Shown here piece by piece: positions 1 through 5,545 of a stretch of 7,715 nt of DNA. Both the position numbers and the translations under genes were made by a program. This DNA comes from JBOHHM01 sp050725495. GTDB taxonomy: Bacteria; Pseudomonadota; Gammaproteobacteria; Burkholderiales; Burkholderiaceae_C. Numbering within the stretch: position 1 is the first letter of the stretch; every line of letters starts with the position of its first letter. Below the pieces are notes generated by a model that saw nothing but the letters and a program-made list of their open reading frames with translations, ran no database searches and was not told where the DNA came from. The DNA is taken from NCBI GenBank assembly GCA_050725495.1, contig JBOHHM010000059.1:1-7715 (forward strand), in the 5' to 3' direction.

Positions 1-103
1 AAGGAGTACTGGCCTATCTTGTTTGCGCCTCGTCCCAGCCTAAAGAAGGCGCCGCTCCACAGACCGCTCCAAAAGAACCAGGGACGTCACGGGCCCGGTT
101 CCC

Positions 104-295
104 CTTGAATTGCGACCGACGGAACACATCGGCGTGGGCATCGCCCGCCTGTCGGGCGAGATGGCCGATGGCTCGCTGGTGCTGGAAGAAGCCGAGAGCC
201 TGGCGCTCCAGCAGGGCGACCACGCCGGCGGCGCCGGCCCTGAGCATGAAGCGCCGGTCGACCTGGTCAGCGGGACTGGACGGCTGGATCCTCGC
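104..295 (+). pseudogene. Possible decayed 3' end of an AcoR-type sigma-54 activator gene
   Basis: No intact gene covers this stretch. In frame 2 it reads ...LSGEMADGSLVLEEAESLALQQ, which resembles the linker before the C-terminal Fis-type helix-turn-helix of AcoR-like activators. After about position 210 the resemblance continues only in frame 3, as PALSMKRRST (about 228-258), comparable to the A-x-A-L-G-x-S-R-x-T-L-Y pattern of that helix-turn-helix. The reading frame is therefore broken and seems to have lost about 20 bases around GGN. A frame-2 stop at 41-43 closes the frame upstream, and nothing in 1-100 is recognisable. AcoR-type genes commonly neighbour this class of aldehyde dehydrogenase, which makes a relic plausible. 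The match is by eye over about 45 residues, so it is tentative; ordinary non-coding DNA is the alternative. Confidence 0.33.
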
Positions 296-384
296 CGGTG
301 ACCCAGGCCTTGCGACGAGGCCACAAACATCACGGCGCACACGACCCGTCGACCATCGCGCGAGCTATCCCGTTTCGTGACAGG

Positions 385-406
385 TGTTGCGTTGTGCAAC
401 GTTGCA
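385..406. promoter_or_regulatory. Nested inverted repeats, probable activator binding site (UAS)
   Basis: GTTGC (386-390), GCAAC (396-400) and GTTGC (401-405) alternate. They create GTTGC-N5-GCAAC and an overlapping perfect 12-base palindrome, TGCAACGTTGCA (395-406). The cluster ends 72 bases before the -24 box of the sigma-54-like promoter, a normal distance for an enhancer bound by an NtrC-family activator. Which protein binds is inferred, AcoR-type being the likeliest from the downstream gene. Confidence 0.55.
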
Positions 407-448
407 GGCCGGCGGCGGAGTACGGCGAAACGATCGAAAGTTAAATGA

Positions 449-461
449 AATCAAGGGTTTG
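449..461 (+). promoter_or_regulatory. Candidate IHF binding site
   Basis: The 13 bases match the IHF consensus WATCAANNNNTTR at every defined position (AATCAA, four bases, TTG). The site is preceded by an A/T-rich patch (about 438-450) that is unusual in this GC-rich window. It lies between the inverted-repeat cluster and the -24/-12 promoter, where IHF bends DNA to bring the activator to sigma-54 polymerase. Confidence 0.5.
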
Positions 462-478
462 AGGTTGTCCGCCGGTGC

Positions 479-494
479 TGGCACGGAACTTGAA
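479..494 (+). promoter_or_regulatory. Sigma-54 (-24/-12) promoter of the aldehyde dehydrogenase gene
   Basis: TGGCACG (479-485), a four-base gap, then TTGAA (490-494). The -24 element is a perfect match and is preceded by the preferred pyrimidine (C478). The -12 element keeps TTG but has A instead of the consensus C at 493. Spacing is exact. Transcription would begin near 505, giving a leader of about 50 bases before the start codon at 554. The IHF-like site and upstream inverted repeats support the call. The -12 mismatch is the main weakness. Confidence 0.62.
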
Positions 495-500
495 GAAAAG

Positions 501-514
501 CTTGCGCCCGCAAG
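501..514 (+). promoter_or_regulatory. Short inverted repeat in the aldehyde dehydrogenase leader
   Basis: CTTGCG (501-506) and CGCAAG (509-514) are separated by CC. The repeat overlaps the predicted transcription start (about 505), so it could be an operator or, less likely with a two-base loop, an RNA hairpin. The same two arms recur with a five-base spacer at 3658-3674 upstream of the outer-membrane gene. Confidence 0.35.
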
Positions 515-553
515 GGCATCGCTTTGATTCATTGTCCACACAGAGGAGACAAC

Positions 554-2074
554 ATGCTCTACGCTGCCCCCGGTACTGCCGGTGCCAAGATCGCCTACAA
601 GGCCAAATACGACAACTTTATCGGGGGCCAATGGGTCGCGCCGGTCAAGGGTGAGTACTTCGACGTCATCACGCCGATCAACGGCCGGCCCTATACCCAG
701 GCGGCCCGCTCCGGGGCCGAGGACATCGAGTTGGCGCTCGATGCGGCGCACGCCACCGCTGACAAGTGGGGCCGTACCTCGCCTACCGAGCGCGCCAACC
801 TGCTGCTGAAAATCGCCGATCGCCTCGAAGCCAACCTTGAAATCCTGGCCTACGCCGAGACCGTGGACAACGGCAAGCCGATCCGGGAAACGCTGAACGC
901 CGACATTCCGCTGACCATCGACCACTTCCGCTACTTTGCCGGCTGCGTGCGCGCACAGGAAGGCGGCTTGAGCGATCTGGACGAGAGCACCGTGGCCTAC
1001 CACTTCCACGAACCGCTGGGCGTCGTCGGCCAGATCATTCCCTGGAACTTCCCGATTTTGATGGCCGCGTGGAAACTGGCCCCGGCCATCGGCGCGGGCA
1101 ACTGCGTCGTCCTCAAGCCCGCTGAATCCACGCCAATCAGCATCCTGATCATGGCCGAACTGATGGCCGACCTGCTGCCGCCCGGCGTGCTCAACATTGT
1201 CAACGGCTACGGCCGCGAGGCCGGCATGCCGTTGGCCACCAGCCGCCGCATCGCCAAGATCGCTTTCACCGGCTCCACCACCACGGGCCGCGTGATCGCG
1301 CAGGCAGCGGCCAACAACCTGATTCCGGCCACGCTGGAACTGGGCGGCAAGTCGCCCAACATCTTCTTCGCCGATGTGATGGACAAGGATGACGGCTTCC
1401 TGGACAAGGCCATCGAAGGCCTGGTGTTGTTTGCCTTCAACCAGGGCGAGGTGTGCACCTGCCCGTCGCGCGCCCTGATCCACGAATCCATCTATGACGA
1501 GTTCATGGCTCGTGCACTGAAACGTGTCGCGGCGATCGAGCAGGGCAACCCGCTGGACACCGACACCATGATGGGTGCACAAGCCTCCAAAGAACAGCTG
1601 ACCAAGATCCTGTCCTACCTCGAACTGGGCAAGCAGGAAGGCGCCAAGCTGCTGATCGGCGGCGAGCAGGCGTACCTGGGTTCCGAGCTGGAGGGTGGTT
1701 TCTACGTGAAGCCGACGCTGTTCAAGGGGCACAACAAAATGCGCATCTTCCAGGAGGAAATTTTCGGCCCGGTGCTGGCCGTGACCACCTTCAAGGACGA
1801 GGCCGAGGCACTGGCTATCGCCAACGACACGCTGTACGGCCTGGGCGCCGGCGTGTGGAGCCGCGATGGCAACGTCGCCTACCGCATGGGCCGCGCCATC
1901 AAGGCGGGTCGCGTGTGGACCAACTGCTACCACGCCTATCCGGCGCATGCCACGTTTGGCGGCTACAAGGAATCGGGCATCGGCCGCGAGACGCACAAGA
2001 TGATGCTGGACCACTATCAGCAGACCAAGAACCTGCTGGTGAGCTACAGCGAGAACAAGCTCGGTTTCTTCTGA
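554..2074 (+). CDS. exaC: NAD-dependent (acet)aldehyde dehydrogenase, AcoD/ExaC/AldB group
   Basis: This is a cytoplasmic enzyme oxidising acetaldehyde and other short aldehydes to the acid with NAD(P)+. It forms the second step of ethanol or acetoin use, downstream of a PQQ alcohol dehydrogenase. The ATG at 554 has a strong ribosome site (GAGGAG, 543-548). An in-frame TTG at 524 has none, so the 506-residue form is preferred; 506 is also the length I recall for Cupriavidus AcoD. The whole ALDH fold is present: PWNF (163-166, with oxyanion Asn165), Lys188, the FTGS cofactor loop (238-241), general base Glu262 in LELGGKSP, nucleophile Cys301 in GEVCTCPSR, and EEIFGPV (401-407). The CTC active-site sequence and the GFF end are typical of this subgroup. 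It appears to be driven by the sigma-54 promoter at 479-494. acoD or aldB would be equally fair symbols; exact substrate preference cannot be read from sequence. Confidence 0.95.
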   Translation: MLYAAPGTAGAKIAYKAKYDNFIGGQWVAPVKGEYFDVITPINGRPYTQAARSGAEDIELALDAAHATADKWGRTSPTERANLLLKIADRLEANLEILAYAETVDNGKPIRETLNADIPLTIDHFRYFAGCVRAQEGGLSDLDESTVAYHFHEPLGVVGQIIPWNFPILMAAWKLAPAIGAGNCVVLKPAESTPISILIMAELMADLLPPGVLNIVNGYGREAGMPLATSRRIAKIAFTGSTTTGRVIAQAAANNLIPATLELGGKSPNIFFADVMDKDDGFLDKAIEGLVLFAFNQGEVCTCPSRALIHESIYDEFMARALKRVAAIEQGNPLDTDTMMGAQASKEQLTKILSYLELGKQEGAKLLIGGEQAYLGSELEGGFYVKPTLFKGHNKMRIFQEEIFGPVLAVTTFKDEAEALAIANDTLYGLGAGVWSRDGNVAYRMGRAIKAGRVWTNCYHAYPAHATFGGYKESGIGRETHKMMLDHYQQTKNLLVSYSENKLGFF

Positions 2075-2104
2075 TCGGGAGCGCATCGGATCGATCCACT
2101 CTCG

Positions 2105-2130
2105 AAGGGGCGGGCAACCGCCCCTTTTTT
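2105..2130 (+). terminator. Intrinsic terminator after the aldehyde dehydrogenase gene
   Basis: GGGGCGG (2107-2113) pairs perfectly with CCGCCCC (2118-2124) around a GCAA tetraloop (2114-2117). The two preceding A residues can pair with the first T residues of a six-T run (2125-2130). It begins 31 bases after the stop codon. It ends 19 bases before the DUF779 start, so DUF779 expression must depend on readthrough or on a promoter inside the dehydrogenase gene. Confidence 0.85.
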
Positions 2131-2149
2131 CATGCACACGGAGATCGAC

Positions 2150-2506
2150 ATGGTAGACAAAGTCATTGCCACCGAAGCGGCGCTCGAACTCATCGAATGT
2201 CTCAAGAAAAAGCACGGCGCGCTGATGTTTCACCAGTCCGGCGGCTGCTGCGACAACAGCGCCGCCAACTGCTACCTGCCCGGCGAAATCACCATCGGCG
2301 CGCGCGATGTGTATCTCGGCGACATCGGGGGCTGCCCGTTCTACATCGGCAAGTCGCAGTATGAATACTGGAAGCACACCCAGCTCATCATTGACGTCAT
2401 CGAGGGCCATGGCGGCACGTTCTCGCTCGAAGGACCGGAGGGGAAGGCGTTTCACACCCGGTCGCGGGTGTTCAGCGATGACGAGTGCCGGGCGTTGGGC
2501 CTGTGA
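2150..2506 (+). CDS. DUF779 family protein, aldehyde dehydrogenase partner
   Basis: A small soluble protein of 118 residues in the DUF779 family, which is repeatedly found next to AcoD/AldB-type aldehyde dehydrogenases. Its biochemical role is not established to my knowledge; help with maturation or a redox or metal role is often guessed. The sequence shows a cysteine-rich centre: FHQSGGCCDNSAANC (Cys33, Cys34, Cys41), then GGCPFYIG (Cys62), with His28 and Asp35 nearby. These could bind metal or form disulfides. Cys17 and Cys113 also occur. No signal peptide or membrane segment is visible, so it should be cytoplasmic. The ATG at 2150 has GGAGA (2140-2144) five bases upstream. The in-frame ATG at 2132 would add six residues but begins directly after the terminator T-run and has no ribosome site. 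The family call is strong; the function is open. Confidence 0.9.
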   Translation: MVDKVIATEAALELIECLKKKHGALMFHQSGGCCDNSAANCYLPGEITIGARDVYLGDIGGCPFYIGKSQYEYWKHTQLIIDVIEGHGGTFSLEGPEGKAFHTRSRVFSDDECRALGL

Positions 2507-2659
2507 AAAACGCGCCCCCTGGACCGCCTCCTTCGCCTTGAGCGCGCGAATCCGCGGGCTGCCGCCCCCCCTGCACCTGCCTTGGCGCCGTGGTGCTGGC
2601 CACGGCCTGGAGCGGGGAGCTGACCTGGACGGCCTGACCCCATGAACTGAGCGGGGCGG
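2507..2659. other. Convergent intergenic gap with a GC hairpin
   Basis: 153 bases separate the DUF779 stop from the ABC ATPase stop on the other strand. A perfect seven-base stem, GCCGTGG (2587-2593) with CCACGGC (2600-2606) and a six-base loop, lies near the middle. Neither side has a T-run, so it is not a standard intrinsic terminator for either gene. No other feature is visible. Confidence 0.4.
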
Positions 2660-3442
2660 TCAGCGCCGGCCTTGGCGCGTAAAGTGAAGGAAGGCTTGTT
2701 CCAGATCGCTCATCCCTGTTTGCGCCAGCAGCTCATCCGGCGGGGCCGCGAACAGCAGCCGGGCCTGCTGCAGCACCATGAGCACATCGGCTCGAACGAC
2801 TTCCTGCGCCCAGTGCGTGGTCCACAGCACGCACTGGCCCTGTTCGCGCACCAAGCGTTCCACCAGGTCCAGCAGTTGCCGGCGGCTGGCGGGGTCCAGG
2901 CCCACCGTGGCTTCGTCCATGAGCAGCACCCGGGGCGCGTGCAGCAGCGCGCGGACCAGTTCCACCTTGCGGCGGTTGCCGCCCGAGAGCGTGCGCGCCG
3001 TGGTGCGGGCCACGGATTCCAGGCCGGCCCACGTCAGCCCCTCGTCGATGCGCTGGCGTGCCAGGTCGGGCGGCAGCCCGTGCAGGCCGGCGTGATAACG
3101 CAGGTTGTCGAGAACGCTCAGGTCCAGATCCAGCGTCGATTGCTGGAACACCACGCCGAGCTGGGCCAGCGCCTCGCACGGTCTGGCCGCCAGGTCCAGG
3201 CCCATCACCTCGATCCGGCCCTCGTCCGGTGTGAACAGGCCGCACAGCAGCTGGATCAGGGTGGACTTGCCGGCGCCGTTCTCTCCCAGCAGCGCACCCC
3301 ATTGCCCGGGACGAAGGGAGAAGCTCACGCCATCCAGCGCCTTGTTGCGGCCATAGGATTTGCCGAGCCGTTCGACCATGAGTGCGGTGTTCCCGGTGGT
3401 TGCGGCCGGGGCGGAGGCTGGGAGTGGCGACAGGGTGTTCAT
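2660..3442 (-). CDS. ABC transporter ATP-binding protein, PQQ-alcohol-dehydrogenase-associated
   Basis: This is the ATPase subunit that should power the ABC-2 permease at 6808-7674; it acts on the inner face of the cytoplasmic membrane. The ATG at 3442 gives 260 residues. Walker A is GENGAGKST (53-61), the Q-loop is VVFQQ (97-101), the signature is LSGGNRRKVEL (152-162), Walker B is RVLLMDEAT (171-179) followed by VGLDP, and the H-loop is His210 in TTH. The LSGGN rather than LSGGQ signature is usual for drug-export/ABC-2 type ATPases and fits the PQQ-associated family (TIGR03864 type). All catalytic residues are present. The first 20 residues are Ala/Pro/Thr-rich and poorly conserved in style, and the start lacks a clear ribosome site. 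Met22 (MVERLGKSYG) is a possible alternative. The gene is on the opposite strand from its expected partners, which is unusual for this set. Confidence 0.9.
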   Translation of the reverse strand: MNTLSPLPASAPAATTGNTALMVERLGKSYGRNKALDGVSFSLRPGQWGALLGENGAGKSTLIQLLCGLFTPDEGRIEVMGLDLAARPCEALAQLGVVFQQSTLDLDLSVLDNLRYHAGLHGLPPDLARQRIDEGLTWAGLESVARTTARTLSGGNRRKVELVRALLHAPRVLLMDEATVGLDPASRRQLLDLVERLVREQGQCVLWTTHWAQEVVRADVLMVLQQARLLFAAPPDELLAQTGMSDLEQAFLHFTRQGRR

Positions 3443-3606
3443 GGCGATGCTGGGGCAGGCTGGCCCGCCCCTTGGTGGCGGGCGCAACGGGCGCCGGAGG
3501 TTGTCGCAGGCAGTTGTTGCAGGATGGAGCAGGTGTGCCGGAATGAACAGTGGGTGTACCGGGTGGGCCAGGGCCACAAGCCATTCACAAGACGTTATGG
3601 CAACGC

Positions 3607-3635
3607 ATTATGGTGCCTGCATGGCGTCTTGGCAC
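3607..3635 (-). promoter_or_regulatory. Candidate sigma-70 promoter for the ABC ATPase
   Basis: On the minus strand, GTGCCA (complement of 3630-3635; four of six matches to TTGACA) is followed after 17 bases by CATAAT (complement of 3607-3612; five of six matches to TATAAT). Spacing is ideal. It would give a long leader of about 150 bases before the ATG at 3442. Chance matches at this level are not rare. Confidence 0.33.
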
Positions 3636-3657
3636 GTCCGGTCCATCTGGTCCGCTT

Positions 3658-3674
3658 CTTGCGTTTTGCGCAAG
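3658..3674. promoter_or_regulatory. Inverted repeat CTTGCG-N5-CGCAAG, possible operator
   Basis: Perfect six-base arms (3658-3663 and 3669-3674) around TTTTG. The repeat lies just upstream of the sigma-54-like element and about 75 bases before the outer-membrane start codon. A dimeric regulator could bind here. The arms are identical to those at 501-514 in the aldehyde dehydrogenase leader, though the spacer differs. Confidence 0.38.
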
Positions 3675-3678
3675 TCGT

Positions 3679-3694
3679 TGGCATGTATTCAGCC
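3679..3694 (+). promoter_or_regulatory. Weak sigma-54-like promoter for the outer-membrane/beta-propeller operon
   Basis: TGGCATG (3679-3685), four bases, then CAGCC (3690-3694). The invariant GG (3680-3681) and GC (3692-3693) are spaced by exactly ten bases, but the TT of the -12 element is missing. Transcription would start near 3705. No IHF-like site was found upstream, so support is weaker than for the aldehyde dehydrogenase promoter. Confidence 0.3.
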
Positions 3695-3706
3695 CGGTCA
3701 ACCGGG
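3693..3706. promoter_or_regulatory. Inverted repeat CCCGGT-ca-ACCGGG
   Basis: Six-base perfect arms (3693-3698 and 3701-3706) flank CA. The repeat overlaps the -12 element and likely start region of the operon promoter, a position suited to a repressor operator or to a hairpin at the 5' end of the message. No regulator can be named. Confidence 0.38.
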
Positions 3707-3744
3707 AGCCGACCACCACCACGACCACAACGGAGACAGATGCG

Positions 3745-4495
3745 ATGGCGCAGCCACTCGATTGCCGGGACGCCCTGCGTGGCTGGGGCTGCGCATGGCT
3801 GGCTGCCTGCATGCTGGCGGGCCCCGCGCTGGCCGAGGACCGTCACTTTCTTCGGCTTGACACGGCCTTGGTCGAGGACGACGACGATCGCAGCTTCGAG
3901 GTGTCGACACGGTTGTCGCAGACCAGAGACGAGCGCGCCCTCCAGGCCAGCGTCGAGTACAACTTTTCGCCCACGCTGGCGGCCGAGCTGCAGATGGGCC
4001 GGGCGAACGAGCGTGGCGGTCCTGGCCGAAAACACGAACTGGAACTGGGCATGCGCCATGTGCTGATCGATCACAACCGTGAAGGCTGGGGGCTGGCCTA
4101 CCGGTTGTCGCTGGGGTGGGAGAAATTAAAAATCCATTCCTGGGCCTTTGAGGGGCCGACGGCGGTGGCCGCCTTCGTGTGGCCGCTGACTGGCATGCGC
4201 GGCAACTTGCACGCCAACCTGGGCCTCTCGCGCGAGAATTCCGCGGGCAACACGCGGGTGGTCTGGGGCGTCGGCGTCGACGCACCGGTTGCGCGCTCCC
4301 TCGTGCTGTTTGGCGAACTGGGGGGCCGGGTCACCGAGGACCGCCTGACGCATGGTGGCAACCGCTGGTGGGTCAAGCGGGAGAAGGTGGCGTTTGACGT
4401 GTCGCTTTCGCGCACCAGGCTCCTGGCGACCGGCGACCGGCGACGTGGCGCAGGGCGTCCATGTCGGCCTGAATTTTTTCGATCTGGATTTTTAA
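3745..4495 (+). pseudogene. Putative outer-membrane beta-barrel protein, frameshifted by a heptamer repeat near its C-terminus
   Basis: The ATG at 3745 follows GGAGA (3732-3736) with an eight-base gap. Residues 1-30 form a signal peptide ending AGPALA before ED; a LAAC lipobox-like string at 19-22 has too short a hydrophobic stretch before it. The mature part is rich in alternating strands (for example ALQASVEYNF, ELELGMRH, WGLAYRLSLGW, RVVWGVGVDA, LVLFGELGGRV), as in outer-membrane barrels, and resembles the putative outer-membrane proteins found in PQQ alcohol clusters. In the sequence as given, the frame shifts at a seven-base tandem repeat (4425-4444). It then runs through an implausible Arg-rich tail to 4533 (262 residues), overlapping the next gene. 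Removing one GGCGACC copy gives 247 residues ending GLNFFDLDF with stop 4493-4495. A terminal Phe is the standard signal for barrel assembly, so this is the ancestral frame. It may be a true mutation, a phase-variable switch or a sequence error. Confidence 0.75.
4425..4444 (+). repeat. Heptanucleotide tandem repeat causing a frameshift
   Basis: GGCGACC occurs at 4425-4431 and 4432-4438 and is followed by GGCGAC at 4439-4444, a 20-base tract of 2.9 units. Seven is not a multiple of three, so each gain or loss of a unit changes the reading frame. The tract lies inside the outer-membrane gene just before its last 16 codons. Confidence 0.9.
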
Positions 4496-4514
4496 CCGCA
4501 CGAGGAGACAGGAC

Positions 4515-5510
4515 ATGCCCAAAAACCAGGTAACTTCGGTGATCCCGCGAGTATGGGGCCGCGCCATATCGCTGACGGGAGTGGTGCTTGGCACGCTGGC
4601 CGTGCCGGCCGCTGCGCAGGTTTTCGTGAGCAGCGAGAAAGACCACCAGATCCTGGTCTTGCAGGCCGACGGGTCGCCGCTCAGGACGATTCCGGTCTGC
4701 AAGCGGCCGCGGCACATGGCGTGGAGCGACGGCGGTCGCCGCATTCTCGTCGCCTGCGGTGACAGCCGCCAGCTGGGCATGGTGGATGTGGAAGCCGGCA
4801 AACTGACCGACACGGTGCCGGCCGGCGAGAGCCCCGAGATCTTCAGCCTGTCGCCTGACGGCAAGACGGCCTACGTCTCGGATGAGGAGGACAACGTGCT
4901 CGCCGCCTACGATCTTGCGTCGAAAAAGAAGCTGTTTGCCGTCACGACAGGGGGCGAACCGGAGGGCGTGCTGGTCACGCCGGACGGCGGGCTGGCCTAT
5001 GTCACGTCGGAAGTGGCCAACGCGGTCCATGTGATCGACTTGGTCCGGCGCAAGGCCGTGGCGCAGATCAAGGTGGGCAAGCGCCCGCGCCGGTTTGCGC
5101 TCAGCCCCGATGGCCGAGAGCTGTGGGTCAGCAACGAGCTGGGGTCCAGCGTGAGCATCATCGACACAGCGAGCCGCGCGGTGAAGGACACGCTGGCGTT
5201 CGAGCTGCCCGGCATGCGCAAGAACGACATCACCCCGGTGGGGCTGTTGATGACGGCGGACGGCAAAACCGCATGGGTCGGCCTCGGCCGCGCGAACCAT
5301 GTGGCCGAGGTCGATGTGGCCACCCGCGCCGTGCGTCGCGTGGTGCTGGTGGGCAAGCGGGCCTGGGGGCTGGCCCTGAACCGCGACGGATCGCGCCTGT
5401 ATGTGACCAATGGTCTGTCGGACGATCTGTCCATTGTGGACACGGCCAGCGGCAAGGCCATCAAGACGGTGCCTGCCGGGCGGGTGCCGCACAGCATTCT
5501 GGTGAAGTAG
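4515..5510 (+). CDS. PQQ-dependent catabolism-associated beta-propeller protein (YVTN family)
   Basis: A periplasmic protein of 331 residues. GAGGAG (about 4502-4507) precedes the ATG at 4515. Residues 1-34 form a signal peptide (hydrophobic stretch 18-33, likely cleavage after PAAA). The rest is a series of about seven blades with the YVTN pattern, for example LSPDGKTAYVSDEEDNVLAAYD (in part, 112-133), VTPDGGLAYVTSEVANAVHVID (154-175), LSPDGRELWVSN (196-207) and LNRDGSRLYVTNG (288-300). This matches the beta-propeller family found only beside quinoprotein alcohol dehydrogenase systems (TIGR03866 type). Its role is unproven; a periplasmic binding or scaffold function is likely. No catalytic residues or PQQ-binding tryptophan-docking motifs are evident, so it is not itself the dehydrogenase. 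It sits 19 bases after the restored stop of the barrel gene and 35 bases before the next gene, consistent with one operon. Confidence 0.92.
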   Translation: MPKNQVTSVIPRVWGRAISLTGVVLGTLAVPAAAQVFVSSEKDHQILVLQADGSPLRTIPVCKRPRHMAWSDGGRRILVACGDSRQLGMVDVEAGKLTDTVPAGESPEIFSLSPDGKTAYVSDEEDNVLAAYDLASKKKLFAVTTGGEPEGVLVTPDGGLAYVTSEVANAVHVIDLVRRKAVAQIKVGKRPRRFALSPDGRELWVSNELGSSVSIIDTASRAVKDTLAFELPGMRKNDITPVGLLMTADGKTAWVGLGRANHVAEVDVATRAVRRVVLVGKRAWGLALNRDGSRLYVTNGLSDDLSIVDTASGKAIKTVPAGRVPHSILVK

Positions 5511-5545
5511 CGGGCGGCCGGATGCCATCGATCGAGGAGCGCCAG

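Larger units (their letters stand above)
3443..3744. promoter_or_regulatory. Divergent control region between ABC ATPase and outer-membrane operon
   Basis: 302 bases with no credible gene lie between divergent starts. Inside are a candidate sigma-70 promoter facing the ATPase (3607-3635), two inverted repeats (3658-3674 and 3693-3706) and a weak sigma-54-like element facing the operon (3679-3694). An ACC-rich run (about 3711-3727) and a ribosome site GGAGA (3732-3736) precede the outer-membrane gene. The first 150 bases next to the ATPase show nothing clear. Confidence 0.6.

Noticed and set aside
211..221. The 11-base string GCAGGGCGACC repeated at 7681-7691
   Set aside because: Too short and GC-rich to indicate an element boundary; no flanking terminal repeats or transposase are present.
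365..2455. A 696-codon open frame on the minus strand across the aldehyde dehydrogenase and DUF779 genes
   Set aside because: It is antisense to two clearly recognised genes, has shadow-like composition rich in Val, His, Asp and Gly, and no recognisable domain.
2587..2606. GC hairpin between the convergent genes as a bidirectional terminator
   Set aside because: The stem is perfect but no T-run follows on either strand, so it is listed only as a structure.
3630..3645. A second TGGCACG (-24-like) box in the divergent region, facing the operon
   Set aside because: The paired -12 position reads GTCCA, lacking the essential G of the GC pair; the same bases are better explained as the -35 of the opposite-strand promoter, and both calls are weak.
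3550..3744. N-terminal extension of the outer-membrane protein frame, including a poly-Thr stretch
   Set aside because: It would bury the signal peptide inside the protein; the Thr run only reflects ACC/ACG-rich leader DNA, and the ATG at 3745 has a ribosome site.
2672..4066. A 464-codon plus-strand open frame through the ABC ATPase
   Set aside because: It is the reverse of a gene with complete Walker A, signature, Walker B and H-loop motifs, and has no features of its own.
5123..5545. N-terminal extension of the binding-protein frame
   Set aside because: It overlaps the propeller gene in another frame; the ribosome site at 5534-5539 and the signal peptide fix the start at 5546.
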